NCBI GenBank assembly: GCA_947685225.1
Contig: CANTUV010000055.1
Span: 7,079,501-7,143,500, forward strand
Direction: 5' to 3'
DNA length: 64,000 nt
From: Garcia nutans
Taxonomy: Eukaryota > Streptophyta > Magnoliopsida > Malpighiales > Euphorbiaceae
Below, piece by piece: positions 45,062 to 57,960 of the stretch. The notes under the pieces were generated by a model. That model worked only from the letters and a program-made list of their open reading frames with translations. It was not told the DNA's origin and did not search any database. A program made the translations under genes and the position numbers. Each line of letters starts with the position of its first letter. Position 1 is the first letter of the stretch.

Positions 45062-48000
45062 TCATTTCATTGGAAGACTTGGACTGGGAAGGATGGTATT
45101 AGCCAGCTCTTCATTTAACTTGACTGGAAGTGGTGGCATCTGCTTCATTATGTCTGGCATGTCGTTCAACCTGCAAATGCAAATGAATAGATGAGTCTTT
45201 CTATCTGCAAGATGGAAAGCTAAACAAGTCTAGATCATTCTTCCTAATTCTAATTTGCTTTGCAGGTAACCCAAAAACCAAATCCAGAAGACTAATTCTT
45301 ATTTGCTTTCAAGATACCCAGAGAAATCACAAACAGAACAACAGAGTCTAATAATTGCTGAATGAGCATGTTGTCACCAAAATGCATTTTTTCCTTCATT
45401 CCACCATTTAAGTTGTGAACTCAGAAAACTCAAGATTAGTGCGTAGCTCTTAAGAGTGAGCTTGGATAGAACGTAACAATGTTAACGCTCAATCATAACT
45501 TCAGCCCAAGAAAAATGGATCAGCTCAGTCAACATTAATTTAATCCACTCAAAGGCATCATTTTTATACCATTTTTAAAAAATTTTCCTGCTTATTTAAA
45601 GAATCAAACCTTCTGACACAGCTGTAATTTAAAGAAGTTTTTCAAATGTCCAAATAATGTGGACAAAGCTCATGAGTGTCAGTTTGAAAGTGGGGAAGTT
45701 ATGCAGATCCTCAATCCTTTAGCAAAATGCGTAAAAAGGAAGGGAAATCCATGGATTGATTCCATTGTCTACAGCCCAAGGACGCCTCCAACATCTAGGG
45801 GTCATGAACAAATTGAAAAGAAGCCCTTTAATTGAAGATTATAAGTTCGTAGAATAACTTCTTGAAAGTTCAAATAGAGATATATACCATAGGCTACTGG
45901 TGTGAATGTGGGAAATGCAGGTCTTCTGTTAAGCAGATGCTCCTTTACTAAAGCATGCAGCATGTGAACTCTTAGCATACATATGTTCTTAACAATTTGA
46001 ATTACACATATTCAACAAGCTTTGGCCTGTGAGCTTGAAAATAGCAGCTGGGGTGTTCTCCATACAAATGAAATACTGTCAATGTCTGAACATTTAGAAG
46101 TGTTGAAAAATGCACCATAGAAAGTAACTGATCACACACATGAGCAAGCAGACAAACGCGCGCACACATATATATAGATAACTATCAAATGTACACAGAC
46201 ACAGAGACACACAAGGCCACAGCGAAAACAAAGAAAGAAATAAAATGAATAAGCACTCATAGAGTTACATTTTAAGAAATTAAAAGCACAAGTTACAACA
46301 TACTCATTCATAAACTTGAGAATGTTGTCACGAGTTTGGCAGAGTAGAGTGATATTCTCCTTTAGCTGAAAAGCAAGAAAAAGGCAGTCTGCATATGAGC
46401 TACCAAGAATGCATGAAGCAAGATTAAAACAAGAATACTCTTTCAGACTATTAGCTCAAATTGCAGGAAAATCTATTACTGCAGCGAGATACAATATAAA
46501 TCTTACTGCACTCATATGCTGTTTCATGAGCTTTTTCTATATAATGATAATGGGAAAATTCAATATTGAAAGGAGAATAAAGAATTCATTTATATAATGG
46601 GGAAATTAAAATGTGAGAAATCAAAACAAAATTCATTGAAGGAATAAAAGGAAAATACATAACTAGAGAAACTATGCAGATATCTAGCACAGGAAGGCTG
46701 GCTACATCAATGATTTATTAGCTTGGCATGATGGTAATTTTCACACCTCTAACCAATGTGGTTATTGGTTCTCTTCTAAAAATTGTCAGGACACACAGAA
46801 GGAAACAGAATGTGAGCCAATAGTAGATACAGATCATTCCAATGTAATCAACACAAGGAAAACACATGTTTCATCCATCATATAGAAAAGATGCATCGCA
46901 ATCTTCCAAAAGGAAGCTAGATATTGATATCCAATCAACAAATAACATGGGAGGCAGATATTTTGGATTTTAGTGCAATGATCTTTCCCAAACTACATTC
47001 AAATAAAAAATCATGCTAAATAATGAGATGATTGCACAAGTACACACCTGCATAGTAGAAAGATTAGCAGATATTTGATTGAAGACCTTTGCATTTTGCT
47101 CAAGAAGCTCCCCCGTAACTCCACCAATAGCTGCAAGCAGCACACTTTTATTTATTAATACCAACAAAATAACAATATCATACAAGTTGAAATTTATGTA
47201 ACTAGAGGAATAGACAAGGTCCAAAACTAAGGCCCCATATGCTACAAACGTAATAATCTCCTGCATGAAAGTACCATATCAATTCTAATTTGGGATTTGG
47301 GTCAGACAAAATCAAGCATACACTGACAAATATCCAAAACATTTATGTATCACATCTTTACACTAAGACCAGCCAAAAAAAAAATGGTCCTCAATATTCA
47401 GAACTTCCACACAAAATCCCCCATCATCATCATATGCCCCAAAAGGGCATTCATTTTTTACCTCCTTATGAATATAACTTATTTTAAGTTGCTTTTTTTT
47501 TGCCAAATTTTAAGTTGCTTAAATGATTCAAATACTTGAGGTTCAATTGTCTCCCTCAACAACTCATTTAAAATCATAAAACAAATACTTATAAATGATT
47601 TGTTTTAGAAAGCACATCAAAAGCAGTAAACTTGATTAGTCCTATCCCAAAGCAGAAGATGCACACTCACACAAGAGCACAAACAATAAGTTGTATAAGA
47701 TAAGACCAAGATTATTGGATTATTCAATCTGAAGGCATCTATGGTGTCATACACAATTTAATAAACAACTAATAAGAATCTAAGCATTGCATTTGAGATG
47801 ATTTAATTTCAAATGGCCTAATCACCAAAAAAGTTCAAATCTTTCGGAAAATTGTAATTGTACCCAAACCTTACAAAACAAACTATTTTTCCTGATTTGA
47901 AAAGTTAATTGCCATTATATCCATTTTGTCAAATTTATGTCATCAATTTTTGCAATTGAAAAGAGACTGATGGAAGTTTATGATTAAGTTTGGTGACAAG

Positions 48001-51000
48001 TGAAAAAAATTGCAAAAATAGGCTATTTTTTCATTTCAATTTTGACCAAATAGGCACAATTGCAATTAATTTTTAAAATCAGGGTAAAATAGTCTATTTT
48101 GGAATCTTTGGATACAATTGCAATTTTTTGAGAAGGCATGGAATTTTTGGTCAATTTAGGCCTTTCCAAATACTTATCACCAACCCAATCGAACTATATT
48201 TTCATTCAACTATATCGTACCCTGATTTTTTAAGGAGCAAAAATCACTTGATATATTATACTTACAGTACTAGCATAAAACCTCTTGCATAACTCCACAG
48301 AAGATTCTTCAAACTTGAGATAATTATTTTGGAATTTTCTAGAATATCCTTATGTATCCGAAACAATTCCTTATTCAAATCTTCCTACTTGAAAGTAATC
48401 TTATTTCATCCTCAAAATAAATAGAAAAAAGGTGAATCATTGATAAAAACAAGACAAATAGTCCAATGACAACAACATGGAAGTGCGACTAAGCATCAAA
48501 CATCCTTGAATTCATCTAGGAGCCCCAAACAAAAAGAAAAATTATTAATTGGTCCTCAACAAGTATATGAGATGCCCTATTTATAAGGTATCAGAAAATT
48601 ACTAAAACAGGTATCGTAAAGAGTGATCCTTGGAAGCTTGGGAAAACAAAACCTAAAACTATAAAATTAGAAGCACAAGAATTCAATTATAAGTAGCTTA
48701 TAAATTATAATGGTATGCATAGCCAACCATGTTTAAGGTATAGCTGAATTTAAGGTGGTTTTTATAACATAATTCAGCACCTAAAATTAAATATTTCAAC
48801 CTCTTTTTATTTTTTATTTGGTTGCCAATGTTCATCTACATAGCAATTAGACTTTCAATTAAATTAGAATAAGTTAAATTTTTTAATTTAAAATTTACAC
48901 TAATTACACTAAAATGTTGGGACTCTAAACAACTTTGCAATTTAGAAATTCCAAAATTTATATTATTGAACACTTAAAATTCAGCTATTACATTTTCAAT
49001 GCTTAATTTTCAGTTTTATCAAACACCACCTATCTTATGGTTTGGTTTCATCTGCAAGAGATGGGAACAAAAATTTCTAAATTCAAATTTTCACATCTCA
49101 GCCAAAGAAGCAAAAATTATTAATTCAGCATCAGTTCATATGGAAAGCATGGTAGACTAGCATGATAACATTGCGTGATGAAAATTAAATGGACAAATAC
49201 ATGTATTGAACTCTGGCAATACAAATGAATCCATGTAAGAGTATGCCAATAAATCAAGAGTAAAGGTAAGCATAATCGAGATCACCAACACCTAACATGA
49301 ATGTGTTTCATAATTAAGCTTGTTTTTTAATTCGTCTAATTATTATGACAATCACAATGCTGAAATATTAGTTCTCACGACTTGGTAAAAAATCAAAAGC
49401 AGATTAAATAAAAGAAAATTCATATGATAAAACTAGAAAGCTATTAATTACAATTAACTTGGTGGTGTCCGAGTAGTGAGTATTTCATCTAGCATTTTTG
49501 TAGGAAAAGAAAGAAATTTGTTTCCTGACAAAACTATTGAGAACAACACAGGTTTTGCACAAAAGCATAGACCTCACCTGGATACGAAATTCCATCATCA
49601 TAATCCACAGGAATCATTGGAGTTGCATATGGAGTAATATTAGGCCTGGAAATGAAGTGAGATGCCTTCACTGAAGGATCGATAACTCTTTCCTGAGAAG
49701 ATGGAAAAAAGCAGAAGATATTTACTAGACATATATCGATCCAAGGAACTGCAATCACATTTATATTGTGGATTCTTACTTTACTTTGAATCTGTTTTGT
49801 AACTATGATGCAACATATTAATTAGTCACAAAAGGTCTTCCCTATGAAACCATTGATTGCTAATTGTTTGTCAATCACAAGGGTCCCCACATTAAAAATT
49901 AGTTACGCTATCACAAAAGGTCCTCCATATGAAACCATTGATTGCTAATTGTTTGGCAATCACCAGGGTCCCCCACATTAAAAATTAGTTATGCTGGAAG
50001 GTATCGTTGCTCTCCAAGTAGGAGTACCAGTTTCCTGTTTGTTTACCATCTAATAGCTACTGAAACAAGCTCCACAATAGGGGAAATGCCAATTTTAGAT
50101 CAAATGTAGGCATTTTGCACTCCCCAACACATAAGCCAGGACAAACATAAAGTACACAATTGATATTTGACCAGTTCTTATCTCTACCCCTATTAAATTA
50201 TCAAGTTTGAATGCCTGTACACTTCCTAATTTGTCCGATAAAATTATATCCTGCATATGGCACAAATCCGCATAAAATTTAAAATTATTCACTATTATGG
50301 TTAACAAGTTAAGTTCCAATGCTGAATTTAAGAGACCACATGCATAAACTCCTTGGCCTTACTAAGGTTCCAGCTCATGATGCAGGACCATCCAGTCATC
50401 AAATCCAATTGAAGAAAAAATCATAAAGTGACAAAAAATTCTAATAGCATAATACCATGCATTATTATGAAATGCTATTCTCACGTGCATGCCCTACCTT
50501 ATATCCTTAAAATGAAGCATATAGCATATAAGTATGCATGAAAACAGTAGATATAGAGTTCCCACTTAATGGCAAACATACATATGCAAGTTAGAGTGGG
50601 TAATTCTCCCAAGTCTTTAAATGAAATTGGCACATTTTAAATTAAATAAGTGTTAAAGACTCCCTGCCTTATTGTAAATGTGTATATGCGTGTTAGAGTG
50701 GGAGAGTTTCCCACATCTTTAACGTCATTGGCATATATTGAATTAAATGTAACACATAACTTGAAAACCATGTCTGTGTACACAAAATCTTAACAGGCAT
50801 CACAATTAGTAGAAAATAACAACAAATTGCACCTTTTTATCTTTGCTTTTCCTTGCTAAATTCTCTTCCTTCCTTCTCTTGCTATTTTCCTTTTTCTGGA
50901 CAATTTTGGAAATGCAATATCAGATAAATGAGATGTATACAGTAATATTCGATACACAGCATTATCTTCAGAAGTAATAATTAACAAGGACACCATCAAA

Positions 51001-53160
51001 TGATGGGAAGTAATCCAGTAATTTCCAAGCCATCATGTTAGCTTAAACAAATCAAAATATGAACACCTTCAATAAAGTTGATTGGAAATTCACTACTGAA
51101 TCAGGATGTTTCAGGAATATAACAAACCAAAATCCTGATAATGATAATTTCAAATAGGATATAAAAGCATCAAAAAAGTAATATATGAGAATACTAAAAC
51201 TTACAGTCATCCATCTGCAGCGCAATGCAACATCCCGGACTGTCTTATTTTGTAGCTGGAATGCTATTTTGGCATAACGTATTATCGTTGTTTCTGCTGT
51301 ATATCTGCAGGGAAATAGAAAAATCATATCATTTAGATGACTAATAACATGCCTGCTGGTTTGACAATAATGAAAATTTACACCAACCAACATTACAAAA
51401 TAATGCAACTAATTAGAATGATCAACAAACAGCTTACATGTTTCCCACAAGGGATTAAGGATTCGACACATATTTATCATAGTTATAACAATAATCAAAA
51501 CACCAAAAAATAGGAAAGTTTCAACTAAAAAGATCTTAGTGCAATGAAGACCAAGTACTGAAAAGTCCTACTTGATTAGGGAAATAGCAAAAAAAAGGGG
51601 TAAAAACTACTTCTAATGGGTTAAAAGAGCCAACCAAAAAGTCTGTTTCCAGCAAAAATGGTACATTTCCGGAAAAGTAATGCCAAGCAGACTCGTGATA
51701 TATGTGCTTATAGTGAATTGCTAACAAATATGTGCTTCAAGTAATAAGTCACTAATGTGAAACCTTCGCTTTGTACAGTATTTATAATAAACAATGATGA
51801 ACCTTCACACACCAATCATAATTTACTTAGATTGTTAAATAAATGAATTGATGATAGTCACAACCTACACAAAATTTCACTATTGAGGAAGAAAATTATT
51901 AATCAAAGTATTAGACACATAAACTCATATCAAAAAATTACTAATGGCTACACCTCGAGTCCTCAATTATTCATTACCTAATTTTAGTTGAGTTTGGAAG
52001 TTTGAACTTGAATAAAGTTGTGCTTTGGCCACGGATTCATGCTAAGATGCTAAGAACAATTAAGAGGAAAAGTTTAAGAATATAAGACATTCAAAGATCA
52101 TATTAATGAAAAGAAAGAGAAGTGGGATATATAGAGTTTGAAGCATCTACATAGGAAATTAAAATTTAGTACTTGAAAGGTCACATTCAAGAGAATCATA
52201 ATTATGAAACGGAAAATTGCCAACAATTTAAGGTGCACACCAGTTAAATTATTAATTACTATATTATCTTTATATCTATAATTATTACTCAGATATATGA
52301 TGAGAAATTCAATTGATAGCTTTAACTTACAATTAAAACATTTGTCTATTTACTGATATATTAATTACTTCAATTACTACATTTGACTTTTATATACCAA
52401 CAAACCTAAATTTCAATCATTTGAAAAAAAAAATAAAGAACAATATTTTAAAAGCACCTGGACCAATCCATATAATGATGATGATGGAGTATATAAGTAC
52501 ACATATGTAGATTTATGGAGCTTTATTCATAAAACTGGACTTGGATCTTTAAATTTATTGCAACAACATGGCAAAAGTAAAAGTTTCGACAAACTCTCCG
52601 GTAGATATCCAAGTCTAGGTTAGCAAATTTTGGCGCTAATTCAGTTCTGAAGCATAAAAACACTGTGGAATGTTTCTTAACCTCAATAACTCAAAAACGC
52701 AATTTAGGTTCCAAAAGACTTCATCGAAATTATCAAGAACGCAATTTAATGCTTAAAATACCAAAAAGTAATGTAAAACTCCACGATAAAACAAAATTAA
52801 GCCAAGATTTAAAGAACCCAATTGAACAGAAGCAACAAAACATCAAACGATCGAAAAGAAAACTCAAATTAAAAACTCAAACAAAATAAAAAATGGAAGA
52901 ACCCAATTCAAGAAAAGCAATAATAAGCTGAAAGAACTTTTTTAAAAAATAAATAAATAAGGAACTTACTTAGCTAAACCATCTTCAAGTATCGCTTGCT
53001 CTTCCAGACTCCAGTCTGTGGAAATACCAGGGTTATGTTTCAACGCTTTACCAGAACTATCCAGACCCGAATTCCCATGGCCGTTAGCGGGATTTGATCC
53101 ATTAAAAGAAGAGGGAGGATGATTGGCATCTTGGTGGTGGGCACCAGATGGGTTTGCCAT
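45062..53160 (-). CDS. DUF3755-family protein with SANT-like start, seven exons
   Basis: Coding exons are 53160-52970, 51304-51205, 50895-50833, 49692-49578, 47130-47048, 46365-46304 and 45170-45062. All have GT/AG borders, phases agree, and the sum is 241 codons with the stop. Residues 1-45 are a Gly/Asn/Ser-rich leader. Next, GISTDWSLEEQAILEDGLAKY joined to RYAKIAFQLQNKTVRDVALRCRWM forms a Myb/SANT-like helical unit. KKENSKRRKEENLARKSKDKK is a basic, probably nuclear-targeting segment. Then come VDYDDGISYPAIGGVTGELL, EQNAKVFNQISANLSTMQ, LCQTRDNILKFMNELNDMP and a conserved tail PPLPVKLNEELANTILP, the DUF3755 signature as I know it from plants (Arabidopsis At3g07565 type). The function is unknown; a DNA- or chromatin-associated nuclear role is only inferred. 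It is one of two host genes here that look intact. Confidence 0.85.
47815..48162. mobile_element. Mutator-like MITE in an intron of the DUF3755 gene
   Basis: Imperfect long inverted ends begin GGCCTAATCACCAAAAA on the left and, as reverse complement, GGCCTAAATTGACCAAAAA on the right, with a further match TTGTAATTGTACCCAAA / TTGCAATTGTATCCAAA. The flanking 9-mers ATTTCAAAT and TTTCCAAAT agree at 7 of 9, fitting an old 9-bp target duplication. 348 bp, non-coding, in the intron between exons 4 and 5. Confidence 0.65.
49825..49997. repeat. tandem duplication, 86-bp unit, in an intron
   Basis: TCACAAAAGGTC starts at 49825 and 49911. The two copies run through ATGAAACCATTGATTGC and CCCACATTAAAAATTAGTTA with only a few differences. 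It lies in the intron between exons 3 and 4 of the DUF3755 gene. Confidence 0.85.
50582..50749. repeat. diverged direct repeat, about 101-bp period, in an intron
   Basis: TATGCAAGTTAGAGTGGG and TATGCGTGTTAGAGTGGG, each followed by a TTCTCCCA or TTTCCCA segment, AAATTGGCA or TCATTGGCA and AATTAAAT. It lies in the same intron as the 86-bp duplication. Confidence 0.65.
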
Positions 53161-53220
53161 TGAAAAACAAAATTATATATTTGCAGATGACAAAACCCAA
53201 ATGCACAGAATCAAACAATC

Positions 53221-53265
53221 TCAAAAGATTGGCAACGATTCCGCCAGTATCAAAATTCCCGCCAT
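53221..53265 (-). promoter_or_regulatory. possible upstream ORF of the DUF3755 gene
   Basis: ATG at 53265 followed by 13 codons (MAGILILAESLPIF) and TGA, all about 60-105 bp before the main ATG. A TATAAAACC near 53310 on the minus strand could be the TATA box, which would place this frame in the 5' leader. Whether it is transcribed is not known. Confidence 0.3.
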
Positions 53266-53349
53266 GAAATGTAGGGAAAACAAAGATTGAGAAGATAGTT
53301 TTGATGGGTTTTATAAGTATCAAAAAGATTGGTAAGATTTTTTTATTTT

Positions 53350-54740
53350 ATTTTATTTATTTTATACAAATATATACATCGACATAGACATGCAGTGCGT
53401 ATGAGACTGAAGGGAGCTCTCTCTTTTGACAATGAAATTTGAGAGGGGAAGAGAAAAAGAAAAGACAGGTGTGTACGGAATCGATTTTAGAATTTGGAGG
53501 TGAAAGCAAATCTTTATTTATTTTGCTTCACTTTTACTACTTTTTTTTTTTTGGAATTTGTTATTTTATTTTTCGAGATATTTAGAGTTTTTATAAAATG
53601 TGGAAACCTCCTTGTTAATCTATTTGTTATTTTACTCACTGATATTTCCAAATTTTCCTTTTTTACTAATATTTTCAAATTTTGTTAAAGAATATAAAGT
53701 TTTATATATTTTTTCCATTATATTTCTATTTAATATAAAATATATTTATTAGATACTTTTATGATTAACAATATATATTATTAATATTAAACATTCTAAG
53801 ACACATCCTTAATATTGTTAGTGTTAAATTAAATATTTTTAATATATATATATATATATATTTCGGTATGACAAATAAAAAAAGTGAGGAAAGTATTATA
53901 TTTCTCTCTCTTATTATTCTCCCCTTATTCATCCCAAACCCTTAATTAATTTTTTTAATGTTTGAAAAAGAAATATGATAAAATTAAAAAAGAAAAAAAA
54001 AGAAAAGAAAAAATATGGCTAATCAGTATTTGAATTTTAATTTTTTTTTTACTTTTTTAGTAAATTAAATTTTAAAGTGGTTGATTCATATTATGGGGGC
54101 AATAGCAGCTGAGCTAGTTGCAAAAGCAGAGAGGGAAAAAAAATGTGAACTTTAGAAAAAGAAACTTGAGGTTGAGGCAATAAATAGTAATAAATTTATA
54201 GAAAGAGAAAAAGAGTAATATGTTGCATTGAAGCATATTTTGGTGAAATATTATATGTTTTTTGTTTTACCAAAAGTCATTTATAAAAACTCAACAAAAT
54301 CAAAAGCATAAATTGAGTTTTTTTTTTTTCTGTTTTAATTGCATCAAGTAAAACTCATGTGTGCTTTAAAAAAATCATTTGTAATTAAATTAAGATGCAT
54401 ACAATCATTAAAAAAAATACATACAATCATTAATGTGAAAAGAAAAGGAAAAGAGGACAAGACACCACATATCAAATTTTTCTCAAGATGAAAAATATTT
54501 TGCTTAAAAATTTTAGTTTTTTTTACTTTCTTTTTTTTTTTATTTTAAAAGCTAGTTTCTAACAAATTAATTAAAATTTTGTAAAATCCATTTTAAATTT
54601 TACATTTTTGAAAAGTTTTGTATGTAGACATTTTAATTCTATAAATTCAATTGTAGTATTCATGTTCTAATATTTTACAAAATTTTAATTTTTAATAATA
54701 ATTAATTAATTAAGAAAATCCAAATATTTGCATATTAATA
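53350..54740. other. upstream flank of the DUF3755 gene and AT-rich spacer
   Basis: Contains a CT/GA-rich stretch at 53410-53470, A/T homopolymer runs and a TA microsatellite at 53839-53861. A short Glu/Lys-rich frame near 54090-54210 (KAEREKKCEL) is interrupted. No gene was recognised. Confidence 0.4.
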
Positions 54741-55125
54741 TTCCTCAAAACTTTAATCCCAAGTCAATTGGGTCGGCTATATGGATTCTTCTTTTTCACT
54801 AAGTATGATTTAGGGTTATCTCTCCTGCTAGATGTAACATCATAAGATCATTTTAGACCACCTTTGACCAAGTCAGTTTAGGCCTACCTCTATCTCTTTT
54901 AGCTATATCTACTCTAACTTATTTAGTTTTTCTAATCGGTGTATCACTAGGTCTTTATTTCACATTGTCAAACCATCTTAATCTATGCCCTCGTATCTTA
55001 TCCTAAATAGGTGCTACCCTTACTGTTTCTCTAATACACTCATTGCGGATTCTATCCATCCCAGTATGACCACACATCCATCTTATCATTCTCATTTTCG
55101 CAACATGTATTTTACTCATGTGTTG

Positions 55126-56200
55126 TCATTTTACTGCCCAACATTCACTACCATACATTATCGCATGGCGTATTGCAGTATGGTAGAACTTTTCTTTTAA
55201 ATTAATTGGCATCTTTCGATCACATAGAACTCCTGTAGCAACTCTCCATTTCATCCAACCAGCTTTAATCTTATGACTTACATCTTCTTCATAACTCCCA
55301 TCTTCTTGAAGAATAGAGCCAAGGTATTTAAAATGAGTACTATTAGGTACTGCTATTCCGTCTAAAATAATTTTGCCTCTTTCTCTATTCTCGCTATTAA
55401 ATCTACAATGCATATACTCAGTCTTAGTCCTACTTAGCTTAAAATCCATAGATTTCAAAGTGCATCTCCATAACTTCAATTTTTGACTTACCCCTGCTTG
55501 AGTCTCATCTATTAATACAATATTATCTGCAAATATCATACACCAAGGGATGTCATCTTGTATATGTCTTGTTAGCTCATCCATGACTAAGGTGAAAAGA
55601 TAAGGGCTCAAAGCTGAACCATAGTATAATCCAATGGAAACGGAAAAATTCTTAGTATCCCCTCCCATAGTGCGGACACTAGTGATGGCTCCCCTCATAT
55701 ATATCATTCAAGACTTGGATATATCGTATAGATATTCTCCTATGCTCTATAATCCACAATAAAACTTCTCTAGGGACTCTATCATACGCCTTTTTCAAGT
55801 CAATAAAAACCATATGTAAGTCCTTCTTCATCTCTATATACTTTTCCATCAAATCTCTTATAAGAAAAATAGCTTCCACAGTTGATCTATCAGGTATAAA
55901 GTCAAACTGATTTGGGGAGATACAAGTATCTAACTATAAACAGTGTTCCATAACTCTCTTTCACAATTTCAAAGTGTGGTTTATAAGTTTTATACCTCTA
56001 TAATTTTAGCAATTATGAATATCTCCTTTATTCTTAAAAATAGGTATCAAATTACTTTGTCTTCATTCATTAAGCATTTTCTTTATACTTAAGATCTTAT
56101 TGAACAAAGATGTCAACCATGCAACTCATGTATCTCCCAAACATTTTCAAAGCTTAATAGATATCCCATCTGGTCGACAGACTTTATCAATTTTCATCCT
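55126..56200 (-). pseudogene. RTE-type reverse transcriptase
   Basis: The 193-codon frame at 55126-55707 contains SVSIGLYYGSALSPYLFTLVMDEL, an altered RT motif (the usual GxxQGSALSP has Y for Q). It also has the active-site segment MIFADNIVLI, where the second Asp of ADD is N, followed by KTEYMHCRF and FKYLGSILQEDG. The adjacent frame at 55679-55879 gives MVFIDLKKAYDRVPREVLLW. Further upstream, broken frames give DGISIKLWKCLG and NYRGIKLI. The active site is mutated, so it is inactive. Confidence 0.8.
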
Positions 56201-56332
56201 CTTCAAAGCTTTCTTAACTTTCGAAAATCTAATCCGTCTAGTGTATTTCACATTTTTCTTCGGCTTAATGTCTAAACCCTCAATGTTACTACTATGGTTA
56301 CTATTAAGAAGTTTCTCAAAATATCTTCTCTA

Positions 56333-56758
56333 TCATTCCTTAGTATCTTCTTCTTGAACCAGAACCTTATTCTCTTTATCTTTAATGCATTTAACTTGGT
56401 TTAAATCACGGCATTTCTTTTCCCTTATCTTAGCCAATTTATAGATAGTTTTTTCTCCTTCCTTTGTTCCAAGTTTCTCATACAAACTCTCTAAAAATTG
56501 TATTCTTGCTTGACTAACTACCTTTTTATAATCTTTTTTCGCTTGTTTGTACTGCTCAAAAGCATCATTGTTATTACACTTGGGCAAACTCTTATACCAT
56601 TTCCTTTTACTTCTTACTATTTTTTTGCACTTCCTCATTCCAAGAATCTTTCTAGCTACTCCTTTAATTATTGTAGATATGTCTATCCACATATCATTTA
56701 ATGACATACTCACATCTTCCTTCCATCCTCCAGCTTTGACCAACTCATCCTTGAACAA
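56333..56758 (-). pseudogene. RTE linker between endonuclease and RT
   Basis: A 141-codon Lys-rich frame with WIDISTIIKGVARKILG, KWYKSLPKCNNNDAFEQYK and TIYKLAKIREKKCRDLNQVK. This matches the connecting region of RTE polyproteins. Confidence 0.65.
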
Positions 56759-56859
56759 TAATTATTTTTCACCATTTAAAGTTCACCACCTAATCTTAGG
56801 AATATTGTTCCTCCTTGGCCTACTAGTTAACCTCTTAAATTTGACATCCAAAACCACTA

Positions 56860-57580
56860 ACCTATGCTAAGTGGTCAAAGCCTCGCCTGGAATAACCTTA
56901 CAATCCTTGCATCGAGTTCGATTGGCTTTTCTTGTTAGTATGAAGTCAATATAATTTCTATTTTACCCACTTTTAAAGGTAACTAGATGGGATTCCCTTT
57001 TATAAAATATGTGTTTTCCAGAATTAAACCATAGGCTAAAGCAAAATCAAGGATATTCTTACCTTATTCATTTCTAATTCTAAAATTATACTCTCCATGT
57101 ACCTCCTTAAAACCTACTTTGTCTTTTTCTACATGTCCATTTAAGTCTCCTCCTATAAAAATATTTTAATCATTTGGAATTTCTCACATAAGTTCATCCA
57201 TATCATCCCAAAATTTTTGTTTGCTCTTCCCATCCAATCCAACTTGAGGGGCATATGCACTAACTATGTTGATGGTCTCATTTTAGAGCACAAGTTTAAT
57301 TGAAATAATCCCATCACTTACTATTTTCACCGCTACAACCGTCTCCTTTAGGTTTCGATCCAAAATTATACCTACTTCGTTTTTACTTCTATTTATACTT
57401 GTATACCACACTTTATACCAAGTATTCTCAACTTCTTTACTTTTTTTCTAACCCATTTAGTCTCTTGAATACAAGCAATACTAATTTTCCTTCTCTCTAT
57501 AGTATCAACAAGTTCTTTCAGTTTACCTGTAAGAGATCCAATATTCCAAGTTCCTATTATGATCTTACTCCCTACTTGTT
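56860..57580 (-). pseudogene. RTE apurinic-type endonuclease domain, decayed
   Basis: The minus strand begins IIGTWNIGSLTGKLKELVD and IACIQETKWV, the first two motifs of the endonuclease/exonuclease/phosphatase fold. It then continues in broken frames to KVIPGEALTTQHRLVV-like sequence near 56860-56900. Stops occur every few tens of codons. Confidence 0.6.
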
Positions 57581-57960
57581 CTTTCTTATGCTTCTTCCTA
57601 TAGAATCTTTTACCATTATTTAAATATGTATCTCCTGTATTACTCGTATTTTGGACTAACTTTTTTACCCATACCCTTCCATGATGTGAGAACCCTTATT
57701 TATTGTGAGCCACATCCGAGTGCAGATATGGCATGTCGTATTCGGGGAACGCCCTACAGCTTTGCTTATTCTTCACTACATCCGGGCTTCGATGTAGCGC
57801 GTCATAAGCAGAAAATGCCCCAACGATATTATTATAAGAATCCATATTATGAGATGTGAAAAAAGTTTTATGCTGGCTGTCACCTGCAGGAACCCTCCTC
57901 CTTTACTCGGGCTTGGAACCGACTATACATAAGAAACTCATGTGTAGGTGAAGTTATTAG

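Larger units (their letters stand above)
54741..57960 (-). mobile_element. decayed RTE-type non-LTR retrotransposon
   Basis: Reading the minus strand: a 5' part near 57900-57690 with GGCTGTCACC and CTCCTCCTTT blocks on the plus strand, an apurinic-type endonuclease (57560-56860), a linker (56758-56333), RT (56200-55126) and a 3' end where the plus strand reads CAATTGGGTCGGCTATATGG (54767-54786), a terminal word I associate with plant RTE elements. Coding frames contain many stops and frame changes. No target duplication was fixed. Confidence 0.7.
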
